Assembly (NCBI RefSeq): GCF_001267885.1
Contig: NZ_CP012383.1
Span: forward strand, 1-64,000
DNA length: 64,000 nucleotides
Source of the DNA: Streptomyces ambofaciens ATCC 23877
Lineage (GTDB): Bacteria > Actinomycetota > Actinomycetes > Streptomycetales > Streptomycetaceae
Reading direction: 5' to 3'
The position numbers were made by a program, and so were the translations under genes. Under the pieces are notes generated by a model. That model did no database searches and was not told where the DNA came from. It worked only from the letters and a program-made list of their open reading frames with translations. Numbering within the stretch: position 1 is the stretch's first letter; each line of letters opens with the position of its first letter. Of this stretch, positions 57,061 through 64,000 are shown piece by piece.

Positions 57061-57918
57061 ATGGAACCCCGCGCACTCCTCGACACCTGGCTGGACACCG
57101 CAACCAACCTGCGATCCTCCAGCCGCATCGAGTACCGGCGCGAGGTCACCCGCTGGCTCACCTGGTGCGAAGATCAGCGTCCCCCGGTCAACCCCTACCG
57201 GTGCGGCATCGAGGACATCGCCGCCTGGGCCGGCACCCTCCTCACCGACCACCTGGACGGACGGCCCTTCGACGGGCCCGACGCCCTCACCCACGTCGCC
57301 GAACACCATCGCGCCGCCGCGTTGACCCACGACCGGCGGATCACCGCCATCACCCAGTACTACGAAGCCGCCAAAGACCGCGGCGCCATCCGCCTCGCCC
57401 CCGACCTCACCATGCTCCGCTCCGGCGTCGACCGCGACGCCGGCACCCCCCGCCGGCTCACCCCCATGGAACGCAACGTCCTCCTCATCTGCATCGGCAT
57501 GTGGGGACCCGACCGCGCCCGCCACTACCGCCGCGACCGCCTCATCGCCTACCTCCTCCTCGAGGGCCTGCGCCCGGCGGAGGTCGCCCGCGTCGACATG
57601 CGCCACCTCTACGACCTCGGCACCGGCGTCTGGGAAGTCCGCGCCCCCGACTACGAGTACGAAGCCGTCGGCAAGAAACACGTCCTGGAGCCGCTGACCG
57701 TGGCCGCGCTGATCGAATACCTGCCGCACCGCATCAAGCCCGCCGACGGAGTCCACACCCTCATCACCGTCCAAGGCGGCGGCCCCCTCGACTCCGGATA
57801 CCCCAACCTGATCATCCGGCAGATCGCCGCCCTCCACCCCCTCCTCGCACAGCGCACCCCACCCGTCACCGCCGACACCATCGCCCACACCGGGTACTGG
57901 GAGACGCCCCCCGGCTGA
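57061..57918 (+). CDS. Truncated tyrosine-recombinase-like protein
   Basis: The 285-residue product has the SAM-like N-terminal DNA-binding domain (about 5-125) and the first catalytic part with LLLEGLRPAEVARVDM (first Arg about 174). It then ends after TADTIAHTGYWETPPG, before the HxxR box, second His and Tyr nucleophile. About 60 catalytic residues are missing, so it should not recombine DNA alone. It may be a decayed integrase or a DNA-binding accessory. It follows the inverted repeat 56896-57025. Confidence 0.7.
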   Translation: MEPRALLDTWLDTATNLRSSSRIEYRREVTRWLTWCEDQRPPVNPYRCGIEDIAAWAGTLLTDHLDGRPFDGPDALTHVAEHHRAAALTHDRRITAITQYYEAAKDRGAIRLAPDLTMLRSGVDRDAGTPRRLTPMERNVLLICIGMWGPDRARHYRRDRLIAYLLLEGLRPAEVARVDMRHLYDLGTGVWEVRAPDYEYEAVGKKHVLEPLTVAALIEYLPHRIKPADGVHTLITVQGGGPLDSGYPNLIIRQIAALHPLLAQRTPPVTADTIAHTGYWETPPG

Positions 57919-57956
57919 GTAGGATCACAACCCACACACCGGGGAGAGGTGCCGCG

Positions 57957-58181
57957 ATGACGCTGGTAGCGGGCGAGTACGAGTTCACGTGCGACGAATG
58001 CGACGGGGACGGGAACCTGCAATACATCCGCATTACGACCGAGGGCGACGACGAGCCCGAACTCGTCTGGGACAAGTGCGACGACTGCCACGGCGAAGGC
58101 CGGCTCCTGGTCGACGAGGAAGAAGCGGCCGAGAAGATCCGCTGGGGGCAGACCCCGACACGCACCCCTGCCGCCGCCTAG
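57957..58181 (+). CDS. Small DnaJ-type zinc protein
   Basis: The 74-residue product has two CxxCxGxG motifs (CDECDGDG and CDDCHGEG), the DnaJ zinc-ribbon type. GGGAGAGG precedes the ATG. Its end overlaps the convergent integrase stop by 4 bp. Confidence 0.75.
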   Translation: MTLVAGEYEFTCDECDGDGNLQYIRITTEGDDEPELVWDKCDDCHGEGRLLVDEEEAAEKIRWGQTPTRTPAAA

Positions 58182-59254
58182 TCTTCGTCCCCGCCCGGAA
58201 GACGCTCGGCAATTCGGGCGGCGATGCGGTAGCCGGGGCTGTTGTCGAGGCGGCCGCGCCGGCGGTCGTAGCGTCGGGTGGTCCGCGGGTCCTTGTGGTC
58301 GGCGAAGTCCTGCACGTGGTGGAGCTTGGCGTCGGGCGCGTCCAGGGCGTGGGTGACGGCGTCGTGCTTGAGGACGTGCGGGTGGAAGGTGGCCGCGTTG
58401 GCGATACCCGCCTTGGCCGCTAGGCGCCGCACGAGGCGCCACACGTAGGCCGGGTCCAGTGGGTTGCCGTTGCGGGTCTGGAACAGTGGTCCCGTGGTGC
58501 GGCCCGCGAGGTAGACGTCGATGGCGTGCCCGGTGGCCGGTGGGACGACCTTCGGTTTGCGGCGGCCACCCTTCAGGCGGACGTTGAGAATGCGGTGCCC
58601 CTTGTCGTAGCCGAGGTCGTCGGCTTGGGCGCCGAGGGCGGAGTCGAGGCGTAGCGCCACGGTGTAGATGGCGAGCAGGAGGGCGTAGGAGCGGGGTCCG
58701 TCCTCGTAGGCCGCGGCGAGCAGGCGCGCGGACTCTTCTTCGGTGCTGCCTTGGGTGTCGGAGCCGTCCTGGTCCAACTCGGGGCGGGCGACGAGGTCGA
58801 AGGGGTCGATGCCGTCTCCGAGGGCACGGACCGCGTACTTGTGGAAGCTGGAGCAGGCGGAGAGCAGGTTGGCGCGGGCGGCGTCGGAGCGGGGCGGACC
58901 GGTGGGGGCCTTCTGCCCGCGGTGGCCGCCCTTGACGGGGACCATGGTGGGTGCGGTTTCGAGGTGGCGGGAGAACGCTTCGGCGAGGGGGAAGCGGGCT
59001 TGGAGCGGGTGGGTGCCGGTCTCGCGGGCGTAGGTGTCCCACACCCGGTATTGGCGGACGTACGTCTGCCGGGTGTTCTTCGTCTTCTGCCGGGCAATCC
59101 AGGCGCCTACGAGACCGGGGTATGGGTCGCCTGCCGGGTAGTGGCCAGCCAACTCGGTGGCGAAGTCGAGGGCTTCGGAGGGCCAGTCGTCGGCGGCGCT
59201 GCGGGTGCGCGCGGCGAGTTGGCCGCCGCGCGCTCTCGGGACGAGCTCGGTCAT
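58178..59254 (-). CDS. Tyrosine integrase with HxxK instead of HxxR
   Basis: The 358-residue product has both domains: an N-terminal SAM-like part (about 30-140) and a catalytic part with YTVALRLDSALGAQADDL (first Arg), then HPHVLKHDAVTHAL where the usual box is HxLRH. The second catalytic Arg is Lys. FADHKDPRTTRRYDR carries the last His and the Tyr nucleophile. Overall it is close to Streptomyces integrases but may be slow or regulated. It overlaps the upstream gene by 4 bp. Confidence 0.8.
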   Translation of the reverse strand: MTELVPRARGGQLAARTRSAADDWPSEALDFATELAGHYPAGDPYPGLVGAWIARQKTKNTRQTYVRQYRVWDTYARETGTHPLQARFPLAEAFSRHLETAPTMVPVKGGHRGQKAPTGPPRSDAARANLLSACSSFHKYAVRALGDGIDPFDLVARPELDQDGSDTQGSTEEESARLLAAAYEDGPRSYALLLAIYTVALRLDSALGAQADDLGYDKGHRILNVRLKGGRRKPKVVPPATGHAIDVYLAGRTTGPLFQTRNGNPLDPAYVWRLVRRLAAKAGIANAATFHPHVLKHDAVTHALDAPDAKLHHVQDFADHKDPRTTRRYDRRRGRLDNSPGYRIAARIAERLPGGDED

Positions 59255-59676
59255 GGCCGAAGCTCCGTCGGAAAGTCGTGGTGATCCGTGTATGAAGCGG
59301 CTACGTCACGGACGTCGGGGCATGGCCACGCCCGTTGGCAGTGATTGCAGACCAGCACACCCCAGTGCGGTGCTTCGCACTCTGTGCACTGTCCCATGGA
59401 GTGCGGGGTGTGCCGGGCCAGCATGCGTCGCTTGGCCTCGACCTCGACAAGCACGCGTTCGGCTTCGCCTGGCGCTCGGGTTCCTGTGCCAGTGAAGAGG
59501 GTGAGAGCGGCGGCGGTGTCGGGGTCGTTCCGGACGACCTCCGCCAGAGCGAAGGCGCCCTCTGTGGCTTCGGTGGAGGTGACGATGGCTCCGCTCTCGC
59601 GGAGTCGGATGGCGGCCCGCATGAACGTCTCGTCGTCGTTCAGTCGGTCTTGCAGGAAGCGCAGCGGGTCGTCCAC
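59251..59676 (-). CDS. DUF6221 family protein
   Basis: The 141-residue product has the family N-terminus VDDPLRFLQDRLNDDE, the central VEAKRRMLARH and the C-terminal PCPDVRDVAASYTDHHDFPTELRP. It also has CTECE and CNHC zinc residues. DUF6221 is frequent in Streptomyces and on its elements; function unknown. AAGGGG precedes the GTG. Confidence 0.8.
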   Translation of the reverse strand: MDDPLRFLQDRLNDDETFMRAAIRLRESGAIVTSTEATEGAFALAEVVRNDPDTAAALTLFTGTGTRAPGEAERVLVEVEAKRRMLARHTPHSMGQCTECEAPHWGVLVCNHCQRAWPCPDVRDVAASYTDHHDFPTELRP

Positions 59677-59722
59677 GGATGGCCCCTTGGTTGGTTCGGT
59701 CCCCCGCCCATACGGGAGATCC

Positions 59723-59740
59723 ACATAACAGTAATTATGT
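59723..59740 (-). promoter_or_regulatory. AT-rich palindrome upstream of DUF6221
   Basis: ACATAA-CAGTAA-TTATGT is conspicuously AT-rich in this GC-rich window. It probably overlaps the promoter of the DUF6221-integrase unit and could be a repressor site. Confidence 0.5.
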
Positions 59741-59807
59741 AGTAGGTGAGGGCCCGAGGTTCCCTTGACACCTGTTCAGGGACCTGTTCGACGTGTTCGA
59801 TTCTTCG

Positions 59808-60068
59808 TCAGGAACGATTCTGAGCAAGCGCCTCGGGGTCACGCAGATGCTCCAGCACCGCGCGTTGGATCTCCCTGGCCAGCAGGCTGTACTCGTCATC
59901 GTCCGGTTCCATCGTGAGCGTCGCGACAAGCCAGCGCAGGACTACTGCCATCGGAACGTCCACGAGTCCGACGTTCTCGGCTGCTTGCTGCGACCACGCC
60001 TTCAGCTTGCGATGCTGCTGGCGATCCAGATCAAGCGTTAGCCGGGACATCCTCTGTTGCTGCGGCAC
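59808..60068 (-). CDS. CopG/ribbon-helix-helix-like protein
   Basis: The 86-residue product starts at GTG 60068 with AGGAGG at a good distance. LTLDLDRQQHRKLKAWSQQA then VPMAVVLRWLVATLTM resembles a ribbon-helix-helix DNA-binding domain, followed by an acidic helical tail. It could control the integrase-side genes or be an antitoxin. No toxin is seen. Confidence 0.65.
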   Translation of the reverse strand: MPQQQRMSRLTLDLDRQQHRKLKAWSQQAAENVGLVDVPMAVVLRWLVATLTMEPDDDEYSLLAREIQRAVLEHLRDPEALAQNRS

Positions 60069-60175
60069 GGCGCCTCCTGTTGCACGTATCGGCAACCGTG
60101 GAACGACTGAGTGCAGCGCCCGTCACGCGGAACACACGTTATGCGCTTCTCCTGGAGCGATTCTGCCGCAGGACG

Positions 60176-61009
60176 CTAGCGGGCCGGATACAGGACGTCG
60201 AACTCTGGCGGCTCCCACCGGCCGAAGGTCGACACGTCGTCCTCGGTGAAGTCGGACGCCCCGCGAAGGGTCACTCTTCCCATGCGGAGACTTCGGAAGC
60301 TGATCCCCGGAGCTTCCATGCCCGCTGCTTTGGCTCGGCTGCGCACGACAATGTCGATGCCACCGGGCAGCAGAGCCTTCGCGGCGATGTTCCCCCAGCG
60401 GTCGATCTGCCGGAACAAGGGTCCTTCGGCCTGGCCGAGGCCGGCCAGCGTTCCCAGCCAGCCATCGGTGAACCTGAGCACGCTGGTCGTCTGGTCGCCG
60501 CTGTCACGCACAAAGACGCTGGTCTCTGCTCCAGGTAGCCGGACCCGGACGCCGTCGTGCATCAGGTGTACGGCGTCGGCCGTGCACCGTGACAGCTCCC
60601 CTGCCTGGTTGGCCGTGCCCCATGCCAACGTGAGAAGGCAGCCATCCCGCAGGCCAGCAGGATCGTCACGGCAGGTGGACAGCATGGCCCGCAGCCCAGC
60701 CTCGTCGATCGGCACGCTTTTCGGGGTGCGCCGGGTGGACGACGACTCCCACTCCATCTTCCAGCGGGTACACATCTCCCGAGTCAACGTGGTGTCGAAC
60801 CAATGCCCGTGGGGCTGCCAGGTTCGTATTGCGTACCAAGCCAGATCCACCGTGTTAGGGGACATCCGGCGCACCTTGATCAGGTACTCGATGTAGGCGG
60901 AAAACGCTTCCATCGTGCAGGGCCTAGGGCTTTCGCTCCGGCTCTCACACCAGTCCTGGAACTTACGACGCTGGAAGTCGTAGGCCCGCTGCGTCTCTGG
61001 CGTCGTCAT
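60176..61009 (-). CDS. Degenerate tyrosine-recombinase-like protein
   Basis: The 277-residue product has an integrase N-terminal domain (about 1-100: MSPNTVDLAWYAIRTWQPHG) and a catalytic-like part (LTLAWGTANQAGELSRCTAD, where the first Arg is missing). SFRSLRMGRVT stands where HxxR would be and FGRWEPPEFDVLYPAR supplies a Trp and a Tyr. Several catalytic residues are absent, so activity is doubtful. It overlaps the preceding gene (ATGA), so both act together. Confidence 0.65.
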   Translation of the reverse strand: MTTPETQRAYDFQRRKFQDWCESRSESPRPCTMEAFSAYIEYLIKVRRMSPNTVDLAWYAIRTWQPHGHWFDTTLTREMCTRWKMEWESSSTRRTPKSVPIDEAGLRAMLSTCRDDPAGLRDGCLLTLAWGTANQAGELSRCTADAVHLMHDGVRVRLPGAETSVFVRDSGDQTTSVLRFTDGWLGTLAGLGQAEGPLFRQIDRWGNIAAKALLPGGIDIVVRSRAKAAGMEAPGISFRSLRMGRVTLRGASDFTEDDVSTFGRWEPPEFDVLYPAR

Positions 61010-61626
61010 GCAGCACCTCCAGATTGGGCGTTCCACAGCAGGGCGACGACGGTTGATTCGTACGGCCAGCGCGCCACTCCGCCGTGCTTGATCAGGTGTA
61101 GAAGGGTCCGGCTGGGGAGGGTCGCCCCAACCTCCAAGGGGACGCAACCGGGAGGAATCTCGCAGGGGCCTATCTCGGCCCGACTGCGTCCGTCATCGGT
61201 TTGCGTAGGTGCCGAACCAGTTGAGCGCTGCGCCCGAATGGGCTGAGTCCAGCACAGTTCCCCGTCAGCATCCGCTCCGGCTTGGTCGGCGTTCAATCGT
61301 GCGGAGAAGGCAGGGTGCAGTCGTTTCAGCCGCTCGGCGTTCGTCTCTCGTGCGGCGTCGGCTAGCGGTATCTCCCCTACCTCCAGAAGCGATACGGCGA
61401 ATTCGCCCGACATTAGGCCGGTGTGCACGCGCAGGAAGGCCGCAGCCTGCACCGGGGGCCAATAGGCAGCCCGGCGGAGCGTCTGGCCGATGCGATCCCT
61501 GTATGCGGCGGGTATCCGGTCACCGCGCAGATCCTGGCGGGTCTGAGCCAAAGCCTGCGCGGCGCTTGGGCTGTAGAGCATCTGGTCCAGCAGGCTGCCG
61601 GCCATCCGTTCGTGCAGTGTCCTCAT
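61006..61626 (-). CDS. Partner of the degenerate recombinase
   Basis: The 206-residue product has helical segments (LHERMAGSLLDQMLYSPSAA; RDRIGQTLRRAAYWPPVQAA) and no catalytic motif. GGAAGGA precedes ATG 61626. Its tight coupling to the degenerate recombinase suggests the two form a complex. Unknown family. Confidence 0.65.
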   Translation of the reverse strand: MRTLHERMAGSLLDQMLYSPSAAQALAQTRQDLRGDRIPAAYRDRIGQTLRRAAYWPPVQAAAFLRVHTGLMSGEFAVSLLEVGEIPLADAARETNAERLKRLHPAFSARLNADQAGADADGELCWTQPIRAQRSTGSAPTQTDDGRSRAEIGPCEIPPGCVPLEVGATLPSRTLLHLIKHGGVARWPYESTVVALLWNAQSGGAA

Positions 61627-61654
61627 GCCCGTCCTTCCGGAGTGCAGACACATT

Positions 61655-61699
61655 GGAGTAGTTGAGATACTCTAAGCGTAGCAGTAGTCAAGCTACTCC
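61655..61699. promoter_or_regulatory. Divergent operator, GGAGTAG-TTGA inverted repeat
   Basis: GGAGTAGTTGA (61655-61665) and TCAAGCTACTCC (61688-61699) are inverted copies with one extra base. GAGTA...TACTC pairs also occur locally. The region separates the recombinase pair from the excisionase-like gene, so it is a likely switch for integration or excision. Confidence 0.6.
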
Positions 61700-61719
61700 G
61701 CCCCGCCTACGCTGAACCC

Positions 61720-61941
61720 ATGGACCTGACCGGCTACCTGACCTCCGACGAAGCAGCAGAACGGCTCGGCATCAACCGCCAGAGCCTGTACAACCTGGCC
61801 AACCGCTCACCGGATTTCCCGAAGCCCAAGAAGGTTGGGCGGACGTCCCTCTGGCCAGAGCACGGCGTAGACGAGTGGCGCGAGAAGCACCCGAAGCGAC
61901 AGACGAGAAAGGGGACAGAGGATGCCGACCAAGCCCCGTAA
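61720..61941 (+). CDS. Excisionase/AlpA-like HTH protein
   Basis: The 73-residue product has a MerR/AlpA winged helix (YLTSDEAAERLGINRQSLYN, then FPKPKKVGRTSLWPEHGVDE). It is typical of excisionases and plasmid regulators. TACGCT at 61708-61713 lies 6 bp before the ATG and there is no ribosome site, so the mRNA may be leaderless. It heads the small-gene string. Confidence 0.8.
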   Translation: MDLTGYLTSDEAAERLGINRQSLYNLANRSPDFPKPKKVGRTSLWPEHGVDEWREKHPKRQTRKGTEDADQAP

Positions 61942-62167
61942 GCCGTGGCGTGTGATCGTGACGGGTCCGGACGTGCGTGCCGAGTCGGACCACACCAGCG
62001 AGGCCAAGGCGTACGCGCTGGTTCGTGCCTCCCTCGGTGAGGAAAGCCCCGCCGACACTGCGCGGGTTGAGCAGTGGGAGGGCGGCCGGTGGTGGCACTT
62101 CGAGACCGTGCGCGCCGACGAGATCCGCGCGGCCCAGGCCGCCATCCGCAACATCGACGAGAAGTGA
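61922..62167 (+). CDS. Small cassette protein 1
   Basis: The 81-residue product (WRVIVTGPDVRAESDHTSEA) is alpha/beta. It ends IDEK-stop in the shared junction sequence. It overlaps the excisionase-like gene by 20 bp. Unknown function. Confidence 0.7.
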   Translation: MPTKPRKPWRVIVTGPDVRAESDHTSEAKAYALVRASLGEESPADTARVEQWEGGRWWHFETVRADEIRAAQAAIRNIDEK

Positions 62168-62178
62168 GGACACCGACC

Positions 62179-62469
62179 ATGCTGACCCTGCACCCGATCA
62201 CCGGCGGCATCCGCGACGGACGCCACCAGCAGTACCCCACCCCCAACCTCCCGGCCCGCCCGGTCGCTTCGCAGGCGGAAGCTGAGGAGTCCGCCGTCCG
62301 TCTGTTCCGCGCCTACGGGGCGATCAGCTACCTGCGGCTCACCGACAGCGCTGGGGAGGAGGTCCGGGAGTACCGTCGCGGCGACTTCTTCCAGTCCACG
62401 TCGCCCCTACGGGACGTACACCGCCGCGTGGTCGACCAGGACCTCGGGTGCCGCGCCACCGAGAAGTGA
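62179..62469 (+). CDS. Small cassette protein 2
   Basis: The 96-residue product has a beta-rich end (ISYLRLTDSAGEEVREYRRG) and ends ATEK. GAGG in the junction serves as ribosome site. Unknown function. Confidence 0.7.
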   Translation: MLTLHPITGGIRDGRHQQYPTPNLPARPVASQAEAEESAVRLFRAYGAISYLRLTDSAGEEVREYRRGDFFQSTSPLRDVHRRVVDQDLGCRATEK

Positions 62470-62480
62470 GGGAACCGACC

Positions 62481-62657
62481 ATGAGCGAGATGGAGTCACG
62501 GATCGCGTCGCTGGAAGCAACGAACAGCGACCTGCGGAGCGAGAACCGGGAGATCCGAAGGGAGATCTTGCGCGCGCTGCGGTTCATCGAGAAGGGTGAC
62601 GTCGGCTCCGCGCAGACCCTCATGCACCGCCTGTCCCTCAGCGTCGCCGAGAAGTGA
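62481..62657 (+). CDS. Small cassette protein 3, coiled coil
   Basis: The 58-residue coiled coil (MESRIASLEATNSDLRSENR) ends VAEK. Probably an oligomer. Unknown function. Confidence 0.65.
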   Translation: MSEMESRIASLEATNSDLRSENREIRREILRALRFIEKGDVGSAQTLMHRLSLSVAEK

Positions 62658-62664
62658 GGCCATC

Positions 62665-62835
62665 ATGAGCACTCCGACCGAACTCCGGACCCGTGCCGCC
62701 GAGCTGGAGAACCGCGTGCCTCCGGTCACGGCCGGCCCCCGTACCGACGACGAGCGGATGTGGCTGGAGAAGGCCGCCGCCCTCCGCGACGAGGCCGACC
62801 AGCTCGACGCCGCCGACCGCGCCACCGAGAAGTGA
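62665..62835 (+). CDS. Small cassette protein 4
   Basis: The 56-residue helical hairpin (RTRAAELENRV...KAAALRDEADQLD) ends ATEK. The junction before it is the most diverged copy. Unknown function. Confidence 0.65.
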   Translation: MSTPTELRTRAAELENRVPPVTAGPRTDDERMWLEKAAALRDEADQLDAADRATEK

Positions 62836-62846
62836 GGACACCGATC

Positions 62847-63008
62847 ATGGCCTACACCGCCTACATGCCGCCCGTGGGTGGTGGCAAGCAGAGCCACCCC
62901 GAGATCACCGACCACTGCCGCCCTGACAACGAGCCCACCCACCCGGAGCACGACTACCCGACTGCCGGTCCCGCGCGCTGCAATCGCTGCGGCGCCACCG
63001 AGAAGTGA
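62847..63008 (+). CDS. Small cassette protein 5
   Basis: The 53-residue product is His/Pro-rich, with HCRPDNEP and CNRCGATEK, a possible zinc site. Unknown function. Confidence 0.65.
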   Translation: MAYTAYMPPVGGGKQSHPEITDHCRPDNEPTHPEHDYPTAGPARCNRCGATEK

Positions 63009-63018
63009 GGACACGACC

Positions 63019-63201
63019 ATGACCACGAGCTGGCCGGAGCGGGTGCGACTCCCGCGCGGCCGCCACACTCACGCCGTCGGCTACGCGGCTGGCCACGCCG
63101 ACCGCGTCACCGCCTGCGCCCGGAACGCCGAACCCGGGGACTTCCTGGACGACGACAGCCCCATCACCTGCCCCGCCTGCCAACGCGTCACCGAGAAGTG
63201 A
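63019..63201 (+). CDS. Small cassette protein 6
   Basis: The 60-residue product is basic at first (RVRLPRGRHTHAVGY) and ends CPACQRVTEK with a Cys pair. Unknown function. Confidence 0.65.
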   Translation: MTTSWPERVRLPRGRHTHAVGYAAGHADRVTACARNAEPGDFLDDDSPITCPACQRVTEK

Positions 63202-63212
63202 GGACACCGACC

Positions 63213-64000
63213 ATGGGACGAGAGATCCGCCGCGTACCGCTCGACTTCGAATGGCCGCTCAACAAGGTCTGGGAGGGCTTCCTGATGCCCGACCGCTTCG
63301 ACGAAGTCGACTGCTCCGACTGCAAGAACGGCTACTCGCCGCAGGCCCAGAACTTGTATGACCTCTGGTACGGCTACCTGCCGTTCGACCCGGCCAGCAC
63401 CGGGTCGACGCCGTGGCGCCACGACAGCCCAGGCGTGAGGGCGTTCGCCGAGCGCAACGTCACCCAGGCGCCGGACTACTACGGCAGCGGCGAGGCCGCC
63501 ATCGTGCGCGAAGGTCAGCGGCTGGCGAGCCTGTGGAACGGCCAGTGGTCCCACCACCTCTCCCAAGAGGACGTGGATGCGCTGGTCGCCGCTGACCGGC
63601 TTCGCGACTTCACTCACACCTGGAGCCGCGAGGACGGCTGGCAGCCGAAGGAACCGTCGGTCGCACCGACGGCCGCCGAGGTCAACGAGTGGTCACTGCG
63701 CGGCATGGGACACGACAGCATCAACGCCCACGTGGTGATCGAAGCCCGCTGCGAGCGCGAGGGTGTCGAGACCCGGTGCCCGACCTGCAAGGGCCACGGC
63801 AGTATGGAGAAGTACGAGGGACAGCGCGCCGAGGCCGAAGCGTGGGAGCCCACGGACCCGCCGAAGGGCGACGGCTGGCAGCTCTGGGAGACCGTGAGCG
63901 AAGGCTCGCCCGTCAGCCCCGTGTTCGCGACAGCCGATGATCTGGCCGGTTGGATGTCTGACCCGGAGCGCGGCGACCGTTGGGTGCCGGGCGACGTGGC
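63213..64000 (+). CDS. Phage-type protein, cut by the window edge
   Basis: At least 262 residues. CSDCKNGYS (about 32-40) and CPTCKGHG (about 190-197) are zinc motifs, the latter DnaJ-like; the end has GWQLWETVSEGSPVSPVF. I recall similar hypothetical proteins with this C-terminal phrase in Streptomyces phages, but without a search that is not firm. It is the last gene of the shared-junction string seen here. Confidence 0.7.
   Translation, partial: MGREIRRVPLDFEWPLNKVWEGFLMPDRFDEVDCSDCKNGYSPQAQNLYDLWYGYLPFDPASTGSTPWRHDSPGVRAFAERNVTQAPDYYGSGEAAIVREGQRLASLWNGQWSHHLSQEDVDALVAADRLRDFTHTWSREDGWQPKEPSVAPTAAEVNEWSLRGMGHDSINAHVVIEARCEREGVETRCPTCKGHGSMEKYEGQRAEAEAWEPTDPPKGDGWQLWETVSEGSPVSPVFATADDLAGWMSDPERGDRWVPGDV

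Larger units (their letters stand above)
62156..63215 (+). repeat. Six repeated gene junctions (stop, ribosome site, start)
   Basis: CGAGAAGTGAGGACACCGACCATG or a close variant recurs at 62157-62181, 62459-62483, 62649-62667, 62826-62849, 62998-63021 and 63192-63215. Each copy contains the stop TGA, the GAGG ribosome site and the next ATG, and the proteins end in (T)EK. The genes between copies are unrelated. Confidence 0.85.

Noticed and set aside
1..64000. TraB recognition cluster of GACCCGGA repeats
   Set aside because: Single copies are seen inside genes (for example near 13990, 35404 and 63960) but no tandem cluster, so I do not call a transfer locus.
1..64000. tRNA genes and CRISPR arrays
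   Set aside because: I looked for cloverleaf-like stretches and regularly spaced repeats; only the iterons (21 bp) and gene junctions repeat, and neither fits.

Overview
The window is very GC-rich, with G or C at nearly every third codon position, GTG starts, GGAGG-type ribosome sites and many actinobacterial-only small families (DUF6197, DUF6221, DUF6233, DUF4326, WhiB). It looks like an extrachromosomal element of a Streptomyces-like actinomycete. It mixes phage genes (terminase, RecT/Bet, SSB, RuvC-like resolvase, paired cytosine methyltransferases) with plasmid genes (TraB translocase, Spd-like membrane protein, iteron Rep, ParA/ParB with palindromic parS-like sites). A phage-plasmid or a phage-derived linear plasmid fits best. 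No head, portal or tail genes, tRNA genes, CRISPR arrays or telomeres were recognised.

Layout. (1) 0.5-11.7 kb, leftward: a probable single transfer/packaging operon. It runs from five overlapping small genes through a Spd-like protein, DUF6197, membrane and low-complexity proteins and TraB, to the small and large terminase subunits. (2) 11.9-18 kb, rightward: a divergent GntR regulator, then a coupled replication operon (hairpin leader peptide, small genes, Rep with in-gene iterons, zinc protein, DnaB-like protein with a degenerate P-loop), then a CoiA-like nuclease. (3) 18-34 kb: accessory genes in mixed orientation, including a lipoprotein, many small zinc-finger proteins, DUF4326, LuxR-type regulators, a DTAWG-repeat secreted peptide, a secreted metalloprotease, NERD and DUF1643. 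(4) 34-42 kb, leftward: SSB, a HTH protein, WhiB, a RuvC-like resolvase and many coupled small phage-type genes. (5) 42-50 kb: ParB/ParA with three parS-like palindromes, a DciA-like helicase loader, a winged-helix protein and a second WhiB-like protein. (6) 50-55 kb: two tandem C5-cytosine methyltransferases, RecT and a protein built of repeated helical modules. (7) 55-61.6 kb: WYL protein, three tyrosine-recombinase-like proteins that all look atypical or defective, and a CopG-like protein. (8) 61.7-64 kb, rightward: an excisionase-like gene and a string of tiny genes joined by a nearly identical stop/ribosome-site/start sequence; the last gene runs off the window.

Five copies of an 18-bp imperfect palindrome (about CTATKGC-N4-GCMATAG) sit in promoter regions at 19.7, 34.2, 40.2, 55.25 and 55.33 kb. 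They imply one repressor controlling several operons. The most surprising single observation is ParA: the segment carrying its DPQG motif lies in front of the Walker A motif instead of after it.
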